64,000 nucleotides of DNA from a virus, in the IMG/VR virus record IMGVR_UViG_3300009034_002625, positions 1 to 64,000 of that record; one strand, written 5' to 3'. How positions within the stretch are numbered: the stretch's first letter is position 1; every line of letters begins with the position of its first letter. Below are positions 36,301 through 43,591 of this stretch, in pieces. Below the pieces are notes generated by a model. The model saw only the letters and a list, made by a program, of their open reading frames with translations. It was not told the DNA's origin and did no database searches. A program made the translations under genes and the position numbers.

Positions 36301-37509
36301 TCAACTATAAATCTTTACCCTTTGCTTTGTAGTATCCTTAAGCATAATATCCCTCGACCAAGTTTTTTTAAATCTTGGATGTATGCTAAACACTTTCTGG
36401 CTAGCAGGACTACCTGTTTTCAATCGCTTTAAAGAATATTCAGTTCCACCAGTCCAACCACCATTGGTAATAATTTTAGAAAATTCACTCGGCTGATGTA
36501 TGTGAGCAACTAAAAAGTAATCAAAATCTACAGGCCTACCTTTTTCATCAAGATATTCCCTCAATACTTCCCTGATGTTTCCCTTGCCTCTTTTGATACC
36601 ATAGAAAGGTATTCCAAGCCAACTGAAGAAATCATCCCCATGTTCCATGTAAAGCTTACAACCCATCCGTTCTATCAACATCCACCAGCTTTTAGATATA
36701 TTAAATTTTACATTTCGGAAACCCTCAAGCCTCTGCTTCATCCACTGCGCAATTAAATAGTCAAGATGGTCAAATGGTGAAAGCACAGCAGTTTTTTTAG
36801 TAAGCCTTGAATGGTTACCGCATACACTATAAACATTTACCATGGGAAATTTCGTAGCAATCCAAGCGACAATTTTTGTAAGTTCATCTACTACAAGCAT
36901 AATCTGTTCTACCACCGCTAAATCAGTGGTTCTCAACTGCGACTCCCTCAAAATCTTACCCTCAATAAGGTCGCCAACCAGATAAATATTGCAAACATCA
37001 TAAATTGTTTCTTTAAAATGAATATTGAAAATCCTATCAAGCGAAGCCTTGTAAAAACCCATTTCTCCCAACAAAACCTTAACGTTAAAACTTCCAAGCC
37101 CACCACTTTCTTCGGCATCTACCGTCAGCCCTGCATGCACATCGCTAATCATCAGATTCATTTCTTCCCTAGTTTTCCCCTTAGACCTTTTGGGTTCGGG
37201 TATTTTGTAATCAGCTTCCAGTGCTTTTGTTGCAGTAAGTATAGCATTACCAACTATTTCAAAAAAAGTTTGTTGCTTCCGCAGAGAAATTAGTTCTCTT
37301 TTTTCTATGCCCCTTAAAAATCCTTCTTTGCCTTTTGGTTTTTCGTAGAATTGGCTTCTCCAGAAATCCCTAACTTCTTTAGGGATTAATTTTACTTTAA
37401 ACTTTTTATTTATAAATGTTGCGATACGGGCATAACTTTGCCTGTCGCTATCGGGGCTATTTTTTATCTTAGTTATTTCGTCTGCTATTTTACCGCTAAT
37501 TTTATCCAA
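36301..37509 (-). CDS. metallophosphoesterase
   Basis: A 402-residue protein. The N-terminal ~110 residues look helix-turn-helix-like and may bind DNA. The phosphoesterase core follows, with NLMISDVHAG, YLVGDLIEG, GNHSRL, MEHGDDF and VAHIHQPSEF, the complete set of metal-binding blocks (DxH, GDxxE, GNH, GH-like, HxH). It most resembles SbcD-type phage enzymes that cut DNA. The substrate is not fixed by these motifs. Confidence 0.85.
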   Translation of the reverse strand: MDKISGKIADEITKIKNSPDSDRQSYARIATFINKKFKVKLIPKEVRDFWRSQFYEKPKGKEGFLRGIEKRELISLRKQQTFFEIVGNAILTATKALEADYKIPEPKRSKGKTREEMNLMISDVHAGLTVDAEESGGLGSFNVKVLLGEMGFYKASLDRIFNIHFKETIYDVCNIYLVGDLIEGKILRESQLRTTDLAVVEQIMLVVDELTKIVAWIATKFPMVNVYSVCGNHSRLTKKTAVLSPFDHLDYLIAQWMKQRLEGFRNVKFNISKSWWMLIERMGCKLYMEHGDDFFSWLGIPFYGIKRGKGNIREVLREYLDEKGRPVDFDYFLVAHIHQPSEFSKIITNGGWTGGTEYSLKRLKTGSPASQKVFSIHPRFKKTWSRDIMLKDTTKQRVKIYS

Positions 37510-37887
37510 TTACTTCTCCCTTGGAACTTTATTGCCCTCTATTATTTTTTGAATACCCAACAACCTGTTATTTCCTTTATTGTTATCATGCAACATTTTT
37601 TGAAACCTCTTACGGCCTATAATATGTCTTAACTGTTCTATCCGATAATAATAAGGATCATCCAACAATTTGGTTTTTTCCTTTTGTAATTGTTTAATTT
37701 TTTTCCCATATTCTTTTTCTATTACATAACCTACGATCTTAATCCTTGTTGGCCTAGTAATTTTCATCCCGGTAAGTTCTTCAAATTTATTCCTGTCAAC
37801 ACAGCATTGTTTTTTCAACGCCTTTTTGAACTTAAAAAAACCTATTATTTTTTTATAAGGAATAGCCCAAAATGTTTTATTTTTCAT
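37510..37887 (-). CDS. basic hypothetical protein
   Basis: A 125-residue, strongly basic protein, with long Lys-rich helices (EYGKKIKQLQKEKTKLL). It ends directly before the phosphoesterase start. Probably nucleic-acid binding, but no motif is clear. Confidence 0.4.
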   Translation of the reverse strand: MKNKTFWAIPYKKIIGFFKFKKALKKQCCVDRNKFEELTGMKITRPTRIKIVGYVIEKEYGKKIKQLQKEKTKLLDDPYYYRIEQLRHIIGRKRFQKMLHDNNKGNNRLLGIQKIIEGNKVPREK

Positions 37888-38505
37888 TTAAATTCTTTTG
37901 GAAATATTAGAATATAATTTAGATTCAGCCTCACGAGTCCAAATAGCAACTCTTATTTCTTCTTCGGTAAAATCTGTTTCAAAAACGGTAACGGCTCTTC
38001 CTATTTCTCCATAAGTATGAGCATCACTCCCGCCTGTTTTTGCAAAATGAAATTTTTTATATAATTCCAAAATATCAGAACCACCATGATTTCCATTCAT
38101 TTCTTCCATACCGTCAAGATCACCTAAAAATCCTTCATCCATTTCTCCAAGATTAACAAAAGAAAAACATGGATGAGCCAAAATAGCTATTCCATTTAAA
38201 TTCCTGATTAACCTAAGAGCTTCTAGGGGATTTAAAACTTGTTCTCTAGGATAAACTATTTCTTGTTCAATAAACAAACCAAGAAGATGACCGTAAGTAA
38301 TATTTATTTCTATTCCAGAAATTACAAGAAAATCTTTAGAAGAATATTGCAGAGAATTCAATCCACCCAGAGAAGAATTATGGTCCGTAATTGCAATTCC
38401 GGAAAGTCCTCTTTCTTTTGCAATTCTCACAACTTCTTTGGGTTCTACTTCGGCAGAACCGGAACAAGGAGAATATTTAGTATGTATGTGCAGGTCAAGC
38501 TCCAT
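37888..38505 (-). CDS. PHP-domain phosphoesterase
   Basis: A 205-residue protein. It opens DLHIHTKYSPCSG, then AITDHNS, ISGIEINITYGH, ILAHPC and GGSDAH, the ordered metal ligands of PHP enzymes. These hydrolyse nucleotide or sugar phosphates or DNA ends. It lies between two small genes of the accessory operon. Confidence 0.85.
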   Translation of the reverse strand: MELDLHIHTKYSPCSGSAEVEPKEVVRIAKERGLSGIAITDHNSSLGGLNSLQYSSKDFLVISGIEINITYGHLLGLFIEQEIVYPREQVLNPLEALRLIRNLNGIAILAHPCFSFVNLGEMDEGFLGDLDGMEEMNGNHGGSDILELYKKFHFAKTGGSDAHTYGEIGRAVTVFETDFTEEEIRVAIWTREAESKLYSNISKRI

Positions 38506-38708
38506 TATTTTGGCTCCGCTTTTGGACGTATTATTCCATCGCCTTTCTCGTAATTTCCATCAGGCCCCATCACGGGAAAAAATTCCAAGCCATTCTTCAT
38601 CGCTCGGGCAACAAATATATTCATCATATCTTGTTCGACAGCAGAAGAAGTATCTCTTGCATTGATATTCAAATATGGATTGCCATCGTCAACTCTTAAT
38701 TGAATCAT
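38505..38708 (-). CDS. small hypothetical protein
   Basis: A 67-residue protein with IQLRVDDGNPYLNI and a central helix; it ends GDGIIRPKAE. Coupled by one base to the PHP gene. Not recognised. Confidence 0.4.
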   Translation of the reverse strand: MIQLRVDDGNPYLNINARDTSSAVEQDMMNIFVARAMKNGLEFFPVMGPDGNYEKGDGIIRPKAEPK

Positions 38709-38968
38709 TTGGTCTCCTTTGAATTTTTCCTTTTAATCGCTTCAACACAAGCGCAGTCTTTCTTAAATAAATTACAACCCTTTTTATCAAATTCTCTTAA
38801 AATGTTTTTTTTCTGTTCAAAAGCAACTATCAGTGCATCTCTCATTAATCCTTGAACAAGCATGCAAGTCTTAACTCTGCATTGTCCATCAGCATCTTCT
38901 TTATAATTATAAGCACAATTAATAGGAAACAAAGCTTTGACAACTCCTCCAACACTAGCATCACTCAC
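38705..38968 (-). CDS. small cysteine-containing protein
   Basis: An 87-residue protein with several Cys (INCAYN, GQCRVKTC, GCNLFKKDCAC) and a helical centre. The Cys could bind a metal. Function unknown. Confidence 0.4.
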   Translation of the reverse strand: MSDASVGGVVKALFPINCAYNYKEDADGQCRVKTCMLVQGLMRDALIVAFEQKKNILREFDKKGCNLFKKDCACVEAIKRKNSKETK

Positions 38969-38982
38969 TATAACTCCTTTCT

Positions 38983-39135
38983 TTATTTTCTCCTATACCA
39001 TTCTTCCCAACATCTTTGATCTGCTCTATCGCTGATTGCGTTGACTATTGTGAAGAACATATAGATGATAGCAAAGATGATAAAAGTAGCTAGATACAAA
39101 GCAGAAATTAGAAAGATTATTTCGTAGAAATTCAT
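38983..39135 (-). CDS. 50-residue membrane protein
   Basis: This short gene reads MNFYEIIFLISALYLATF onward, a single membrane segment of about 25 residues, then a charged end (DRADQRCWEEWYRRK). AAGGA lies just upstream. It fits a small inner-membrane protein; the role is unknown. Confidence 0.5.
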   Translation of the reverse strand: MNFYEIIFLISALYLATFIIFAIIYMFFTIVNAISDRADQRCWEEWYRRK

Positions 39136-39141
39136 ATTTCC

Positions 39142-39405
39142 TTATCCTGAAATCGATTTGAATACCTCATCTGTATCTATATAAAAACTTCCATTTTTTT
39201 GAGAGCCCTTATCGCTTTTCGCCACTTCTTCAGATAGACTTAACACTTTCACAAAATCCGAACCATCTCCATCAAAGTAAATAATAAGATTACGAGACAT
39301 CCCACAACATAAACCCTCAGCGTGTCTTAGCATTAGAACTAAAGCTCTATAAAAAGCCTCGTTGCAATGAATCTTAATTTCAAAATCTTTTCTTTCATTA
39401 CTCAT
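39142..39405 (-). CDS. small hypothetical protein
   Basis: An 87-residue protein with EIKIHCNEAFYRALVLMLRHAEGL and YFDGDGSDFVKVLSL. It ends in a GSFYIDTDEVFK strand. The mixed alpha/beta pattern has no known name. Confidence 0.4.
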   Translation of the reverse strand: MSNERKDFEIKIHCNEAFYRALVLMLRHAEGLCCGMSRNLIIYFDGDGSDFVKVLSLSEEVAKSDKGSQKNGSFYIDTDEVFKSISG

Positions 39406-39592
39406 TTTTTTCCTCCTTTTTTTCTTTTTTCATAGCTTCAACTATTTTATCTAAATTGTCCTTAATTCCTTTAATAGTTTTTTCAGCACTTTCTACTGGC
39501 AAAGGCTGTAAAACCTGAACGCAAAGACGTTTTACACCCAAACATACACTATCAAGTTTTACTTCTGATGGTTTTGCGCTACGACTATCCAT
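39398..39592 (-). CDS. small hypothetical protein
   Basis: A 64-residue protein with a helical Lys-rich C-terminus (IKGIKDNLDKIVEAMKKEK). It overlaps the next start by 8 bases. Not recognised. Confidence 0.4.
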   Translation of the reverse strand: MDSRSAKPSEVKLDSVCLGVKRLCVQVLQPLPVESAEKTIKGIKDNLDKIVEAMKKEKKEEKNE

Positions 39593-39605
39593 TGTTTTTT
39601 CCCTT

Positions 39606-39821
39606 TCAATAATTAGATTTACAAGCTTTCTGATAAAGTTCTACCAGCTTATGCATTTGCTTATCAGTTAAAGACAGAAGTGCATCAACTTTTTTAGATA
39701 TGTCTTCAAGAAAATTTATTTCCCAGTCAGTATATAAAACATCATTGGCATCGATTGCGTTGTCAGCGGCTTCAATACATTCCTTAACTTTTTCAAAATA
39801 TGTTAATTCTTTTTCTACCAT
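39606..39821 (-). CDS. small helical protein, promoter-proximal
   Basis: A 71-residue protein (EKVKECIEAADNAIDANDVL) with two amphipathic helices. A consensus promoter ends 9 bases upstream of its ATG, so the message may be leaderless or nearly so. It is probably the first gene of the accessory operon. Function unknown. Confidence 0.5.
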   Translation of the reverse strand: MVEKELTYFEKVKECIEAADNAIDANDVLYTDWEINFLEDISKKVDALLSLTDKQMHKLVELYQKACKSNY

Positions 39822-39829
39822 AATTTCCC

Positions 39830-39858
39830 CTTATACCATATTTTGGGTCGTTTGTCAA
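39830..39858 (-). promoter_or_regulatory. sigma70-type promoter
   Basis: On the minus strand TTGACA (39853-39858) and TATAAG (39830-39835) are separated by exactly 17 bases. The expected start site is near 39823, next to the ATG at 39821. It should drive the leftward accessory genes down to about 33.0 kb and perhaps beyond. Confidence 0.75.
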
Positions 39859-39943
39859 GGATTATCCGCGATATTATATAAATTATTTTTGATGACTTTT
39901 GGCCTTATTAAGGCAAATGGATAAAAACCTCTATAGTTATAAT

Positions 39944-40498
39944 TTAAATATTTCCAATATATCTAACTGCTTCTTTTATAAATTGTTTTCTATTTTTTGT
40001 AGGCAAAAAAGAATTACATCCGTTACACAAAAAACCAAAATTACAAGAATCCCATATTTTTTCTTTTTCCTTAGTCCTTTTATTTTCACTTAACCAATTG
40101 GTTGGAGATTTTTGTATAAGTTCATTTCCGCCATTCCTATGATCAAAATGGATTGCACTCCCTCTATTCTTTTTGCCAAAAAATATTTTCTTGCCACAAA
40201 TTTGACATTCTGCTTCTTGTGGTATAAATCCAATCCACGACATTAAATTTAATCTATTTCTTTTGATGCGATACTTATTGTATTTTTTGTTAATTATTTT
40301 TCTGTTTTTTTGACAATAAGCCTTTTTGCCCTCTTTTACTTTCTCTGTATTTTTTTCTATATATTTCTTGCCGTATAATTTTATTTTTTCTTTATTTCTT
40401 TGATAATACTCTTTAGCTTTCTCTCTAATCTTTCCTTGATTTCTTCAATACCTTCTTTTATAATATGCTTTTCTGTCTTCAGTATTTTTATATGACAT
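39944..40498 (-). pseudogene. HNH endonuclease gene with in-frame TGA
   Basis: A strong start at 40498 (AAGGAG site, promoter upstream) opens a frame that meets TGA at codon 18 (40445-40447) and then stays open to 39944, for 185 codons in all. After the stop come basic repeats of the type YYQRNKEKIK, common in phage HNH proteins. An HNH-like domain follows with CQICGKKIF, IHFDHRNGG and FLCNGCN. An internal start at 40243 could still make the 99-residue domain. Confidence 0.7.
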
Positions 40499-40527
40499 TT
40501 CTACTCCTTATTTTTATAACCTATTTA

Positions 40528-40555
40528 ATTATAATGGGTTAAAAGGATTTGTCAA
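40528..40555 (-). promoter_or_regulatory. consensus sigma70-type promoter
   Basis: On the minus strand TTGACA (40550-40555) and TATAAT (40528-40533), both perfect, are 16 bases apart. It faces the HNH gene at 40498. It is one of two leftward promoters in the divergent region, and one of the best matches in the window. Confidence 0.75.
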
Positions 40556-40560
40556 GAAAA

Positions 40561-40930
40561 AAATTTGGCAAGATGTAGGATTTAGTAAAGTGCTTAGTAG
40601 TAAGATATGAAGCCCCCCTCTTTTATTTCCGCCTCTCTGCTTCCAGCAAAGTCGGGGCTTGCAGAGCAGTAATCTCCAAAACCCTTGAGATGTAGGCTGT
40701 GTGCGGAAAGCAAGGGTGCAGGAAACATAAGGGTCTTGAGGCGGTAATGGCTGGCATTACCAGTAAAATGAGGGTAATGCAAGGTGTGGCTGAAGATGTA
40801 GGGCTGGTGCGGGACACAGGTTTTTTTCACTTTCTTTCATCAAACAGTCTTGAAAGTTTGGGATTTTGCAGTATGTTTTAAGCGGTGGCAAGGGGCGGTT
40901 CAGGTGATTAATTAGTTATACAAAGGGGGC
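40561..40930. other. non-coding structured control region
   Basis: About 370 bases without a convincing gene, visibly richer in G+C than its surroundings. AGATGTAGG occurs at 40571, 40688 and 40794. AAGCCCC/GGGGCTT, CTCTGC/GCAGAG and CCGCCTC/GAGGCGG can pair. GGTAATG is followed by CATTACC and then by GGGTAATG, so the middle piece can pair with either neighbour. It may encode a structured RNA, be a control site, or hold an origin. A weak plus-strand promoter (TTGAAA, 16 bases, TATGTT) is near 40851. Confidence 0.5.
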
Positions 40931-40934
40931 ATAT

Positions 40935-41000
40935 ATGCAAAGGATTATCAAGTATGTAATTAATCTTTTAGCTAAAATAGTTTTAAGGGATTTAATTTAA
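40935..41000 (+). CDS. 21-residue amphipathic peptide
   Basis: ATG at 40935 follows an AAAGGGGG site. It encodes MQRIIKYVINLLAKIVLRDLI, hydrophobic and basic with an amphipathic helix pattern. Very short, so it may be a leader peptide or a membrane-active peptide. A 12-codon frame at 41012 lies between it and the next gene. Confidence 0.35.
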   Translation: MQRIIKYVINLLAKIVLRDLI

Positions 41001-41061
41001 GGTTGCCAATAATGGCAAAGGATCTATTTCATAGCCAAACCCGTAAATAAAGGGGCAAAAA

Positions 41062-41400
41062 ATGGCAAAGGCAAAAGAGAACAAAGGGGCGGGCAATCCC
41101 GCTGTGGTTAGTATCGAGGACTTGGGGCTATCCGCCGAGATAACCAAGAAGCAAGGGGACTTTCCCTTTGACTTGGTTAAGCAAATAGCGGTGTTTGAGT
41201 CTACAAAGGACAGGGCTCGCACCTGTTATGCGGTTATGAAGCATAAAAGCTCTGGTCAAAGGCGCTATATGATACAGAGTCAATTCAAGGCGAAAGATGG
41301 CATATGGAAAACAAGGGCCTTGAAGAAAGTATTATCACCAATTGATGTAAGCATTATAGCAAAGTATAGCAAGGAAGCTCTTGAAAGTTTAACCTCTTAA
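41062..41400 (+). CDS. hypothetical protein, first plus-strand gene of size
   Basis: A 112-residue basic protein, ahead of a terminator, so it may be a separate transcription unit. It contains KQGDFPFDLVKQIAVFESTKDR and a strand-rich CYAVMKHKSSGQRRYMIQSQF, then ends in a helix. The pattern may be a small DNA-binding fold, but no family was recognised. Its codons are richer in G+C than the genes that follow. Confidence 0.6.
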   Translation: MAKAKENKGAGNPAVVSIEDLGLSAEITKKQGDFPFDLVKQIAVFESTKDRARTCYAVMKHKSSGQRRYMIQSQFKAKDGIWKTRALKKVLSPIDVSIIAKYSKEALESLTS

Positions 41401-41419
41401 ATCAAGCGGTCAAAAAATA

Positions 41420-41453
41420 CCCCGTCAATCTTAAAAAATTGGCGGGGCTTTTT
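41420..41453 (+). terminator. intrinsic terminator
   Basis: CCCCGTCAAT and ATTGGCGGGG form a 10-bp stem with one wobble pair and an 8-base loop. CTTTTTG follows. It ends the short transcript of the 41062 gene, 20 bases after its stop codon. Confidence 0.85.
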
Positions 41454-41561
41454 GTTGAGTGAAATTAAAATTTTTTTTCTCTGGTGGATTTTCTTGGCAA
41501 AATTTTTCTCTCTAATAAATTTCAAAATCAATTTTTTTTTCTTTGCACTTGACTTTTTATG

Positions 41562-41603
41562 CAATTTTCAAATGTAAAATTCACTTTACATTTTGGAAAA
41601 TTG
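41562..41603. repeat. long inverted repeat, possible operator
   Basis: CAATTTTC plus AAATGTAAA is mirrored by TTTACATTT plus GAAAATTG, with a 6-base centre and a 2-base bulge, giving arms of about 17 bases. A TTGACT hexamer 13 bases upstream could pair with TGTAAA inside the left arm as a promoter at an 18-base spacing. The rest of 41454-41704 is AT-rich and shows no other feature. Confidence 0.55.
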
Positions 41604-41704
41604 GCGAAAAAAAATCAGTTTGGAAATCAGGAAAAAAAATATATTTTTACAAAGACCGCCTGCTCTGTTTTCCTGATTGAATTTAAATTAGAGGAGAAAT
41701 CAAA

Positions 41705-41788
41705 ATGGCTTGGGTAATACTTTATGCAATAAGCTGGATATACTTTATAAGGCTCTGGAAATGGTTGATAGAACATTTAGAGTATTAG
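41705..41788 (+). CDS. 27-residue membrane peptide
   Basis: Encodes MAWVILYAISWIYFIRLWKW and a short tail, probably a single membrane segment, with a GAGGAG site 8 bases upstream. Membrane peptides of this size are common in phage early regions. Function unknown. Confidence 0.45.
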   Translation: MAWVILYAISWIYFIRLWKWLIEHLEY

Positions 41789-41793
41789 GCGAG

Positions 41794-41934
41794 ATGGAGA
41801 AAGATTGGAAGGTGTATCTTCCCCCCACCATCTCGGGATTTAAAGACTATTTAAACTTGGTTTTTAATTAGGAAAAGCATCTTCCTCCCACTATCTGGAA
41901 TGTAAATGAGATAATTTTAAAGTATTTATCTTAA
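41794..41934 (+). other. tandem tiny frames with in-frame TAG
   Basis: A 25-codon frame (MEKDWKVYLPPTISGF...) ends in TAG at 41869-41871. The same frame then continues with a related segment (EKHLPPTIWNV...) to TAA at 41932. The two DNA segments are about 63 bases apart and similar. A local duplication is likely. Whether either is translated is unknown. Confidence 0.4.
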
Positions 41935-41948
41935 GAAAGGGGCTAATC

Positions 41949-42161
41949 ATGTCAAAGATAAAATGGCTTGACGGCATAAAGAGCTTAGGAGTCTTGCAAG
42001 GATTTGCTATCAATGAGCTTTACAAAAGATATAGATATAATCGGGTCGGGCTTCTGGTAGAAAATGATGATTTGATTTATGTGATAGATTGCAGAAAGAG
42101 AAGAGCCTATTACAAAGAGATAGGGACTGGCTTGGAATTGTTAAGGACTGAAAATATATAA
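41949..42161 (+). CDS. small hypothetical protein
   Basis: A 70-residue basic protein (KWLDGIKSLGVLQGFAINELY). It carries an AAAGGGG site. The fold looks alpha/beta. Not recognised. Confidence 0.45.
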   Translation: MSKIKWLDGIKSLGVLQGFAINELYKRYRYNRVGLLVENDDLIYVIDCRKRRAYYKEIGTGLELLRTENI

Positions 42162-42175
42162 GAAAGGATTGGCAA

Positions 42176-42367
42176 ATGGATTTTGTTAAAAAATGCGAAA
42201 AGGCTAAAGCAATTTATCGAAAAATGGACAGGCTGTTTGAAACTGAAATGAAAAAGTTGGAAATTGCTCCAAGAGAAAAGAACTCAATAAAGATTTGCGT
42301 GGCAGAATATCTGAAAGATACCTTTCCGAGCTTGGAGAACGAGGTAGAAGAGTTTCCTAAAAAATAA
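42176..42367 (+). CDS. small helical protein
   Basis: A 63-residue helical protein (VKKCEKAKAIYRKMDRLFE). AGAAAGGA precedes the ATG. Not recognised. Confidence 0.45.
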   Translation: MDFVKKCEKAKAIYRKMDRLFETEMKKLEIAPREKNSIKICVAEYLKDTFPSLENEVEEFPKK

Positions 42368-42382
42368 AGAAAGGGACTTAAG

Positions 42383-42586
42383 ATGATAACCTTGATAGAG
42401 TTGAAAGAATTTATGGAAGAAGAACTGGAAAGAGGGGTTGACCTTTCAGAAGCAAAGGCATTTATGAATTTTCTGGAGATTGACAGATATGACTGGCTTA
42501 AGGGTAATTTAAAAGAAAAAGAAAGGAGACTGATATGGAAGAAATTCTTGAAGACAGAATGGAAGGGATTGTCAAAGAGCTTATAA
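42383..42586 (+). CDS. small acidic-basic protein
   Basis: A 67-residue helical protein (LIELKEFMEEELERGVDLSEA). Its 3' part overlaps the next start in another frame by about 52 bases. Function unknown. Confidence 0.45.
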   Translation: MITLIELKEFMEEELERGVDLSEAKAFMNFLEIDRYDWLKGNLKEKERRLIWKKFLKTEWKGLSKSL

Positions 42587-42672
42587 GGCTGGGATATTCT
42601 CAAGACCAGATTGAACTAAAGGTTAAGGGCTGGATTGAAGATGTTTTTGTTTTGGAAAATCTGAAAACATAA
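42535..42672 (+). CDS. 45-residue protein
   Basis: Reads MEEILEDRMEGIVKELIRLG and a second amphipathic helix; GAAAGGAG lies just upstream. It overlaps the end of the previous gene. It may be a small dimeric helix protein. Not recognised. Confidence 0.45.
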   Translation: MEEILEDRMEGIVKELIRLGYSQDQIELKVKGWIEDVFVLENLKT

Positions 42673-42682
42673 AGGGGCAAAT

Positions 42683-42808
42683 ATGGCAATAATCAGGACA
42701 AAGGATTTAAAGGACTCAAGAAGGATAGCAAAGTTTTTCAGAGAACTTGGCTTACTGCCAATAGTAAGAAAGAGATTTGGGCTTTATCAGGTTGTAGTTC
42801 TGTTTTAG
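42683..42808 (+). CDS. 41-residue basic protein
   Basis: Reads MAIIRTKDLKDSRRIAKFF and ends FGLYQVVVLF. It is basic and helical, then a short strand. AAAGGGG site upstream. Not recognised. Confidence 0.4.
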   Translation: MAIIRTKDLKDSRRIAKFFRELGLLPIVRKRFGLYQVVVLF

Positions 42809-42820
42809 AAAGGGGGCAGA

Positions 42821-43279
42821 ATGATTAGCTATAAGAAAGGGGACATATTCCTTTCAGAGTGTCAAGTGATTACCAACCCCGTGAATTGTGTCGGTGTAAT
42901 GGGTAAAGGATTGGCACTTCAATTTAAGGAAAGATTTCCCCTGATGTTCGTTTATTACCAAGCAATGTGTAAAACCAGAGTCTTAATGACTGGCAAACCA
43001 ATATTATACCAAGACAGCGAACCAGAGGTTTTACTATTCCCCACCAAAGACCATTGGAGAAATCAATCCCAGATGGAATATATCTCTGAAGGACTGGAAC
43101 ACATAGCACAACAGATTAGATATAACATCTGGAAGATTAAATCCATTGCCTTTCCAAAGCTTGGTTGTGGATTAGGTAGGCTATCTTGGAAGGAAGTCCT
43201 GACAGAGATTGAGGACAAGTTAGGACACCTGAAGGATTTATCTGTGGAAGTCTATGGTGAAAGGATAACCAATGATTAA
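42821..43279 (+). CDS. macrodomain protein, DarG-like
   Basis: A 152-residue protein with the macrodomain ADP-ribose pocket: NPVNCVGVMGKGLALQFKE near residues 18-36, FPTKDHWRNQSQ near 73-84, and FPKLGCGLGRL near 110-120. The second block resembles DarG-type macrodomains, which remove ADP-ribose from thymidine bases in DNA. It could protect phage DNA or nucleic acid from host ADP-ribosylation, such as the DarTG defence. Possible substrates also include metabolite ADP-ribose. It has an AAAGGGGGCAGA ribosome site. Confidence 0.85.
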   Translation: MISYKKGDIFLSECQVITNPVNCVGVMGKGLALQFKERFPLMFVYYQAMCKTRVLMTGKPILYQDSEPEVLLFPTKDHWRNQSQMEYISEGLEHIAQQIRYNIWKIKSIAFPKLGCGLGRLSWKEVLTEIEDKLGHLKDLSVEVYGERITND

Positions 43280-43448
43280 CATATTAGAGCCAAGACTATG
43301 CGGTCTATATGATGAGTTTGAAGAGAAGGTTAAAAACAGATTTATCTTGAAAGGAATTTGTAAGGGCAAATCAGGAACAAGGTGTGCTGGTATCCCTGCA
43401 TTATGCAAAGACCAAGACAGAAAGAAAGCTTGGTTGGAAAGGAGATAA
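43272..43448 (+). CDS. 58-residue cysteine-containing protein
   Basis: ATG overlaps the macrodomain stop by eight bases. It encodes an acidic N-terminus and GICKGKSGTRCAGIPALCKDQ with three Cys. Not recognised; coupled translation with the macrodomain gene is likely. Confidence 0.4.
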   Translation: MINILEPRLCGLYDEFEEKVKNRFILKGICKGKSGTRCAGIPALCKDQDRKKAWLERR

Positions 43449-43453
43449 TATCT

Positions 43454-43591
43454 ATGTTTGCTTGTGTCTTTCTGGTATGGATTTTGGTTATTACGATTGC
43501 CGTTCAATCTGCAAATAGAAAGGAAAGCAAATGCCTGAGAAAAGAAAAGTCAACAAAAGACTCCAGAAAATCTTTGAACAAGGTGGAGTGA
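43454..43591 (+). CDS. 45-residue membrane protein
   Basis: Begins MFACVFLVWILVITIAVQS, a membrane segment, then a basic tail rich in Lys and Ser. GGAG precedes it. It overlaps the next gene in another frame. Confidence 0.45.
   Translation: MFACVFLVWILVITIAVQSANRKESKCLRKEKSTKDSRKSLNKVE

Noticed and set aside
40594-40830. Overlapping open frames on the minus strand (78 and 64 codons)
   Set aside because: No ribosome site, odd composition, and they cover the repeat and hairpin block; read as non-coding.
40699-40881. 60-codon plus-strand frame
   Set aside because: No ribosome site and it overlaps the complementary segments.
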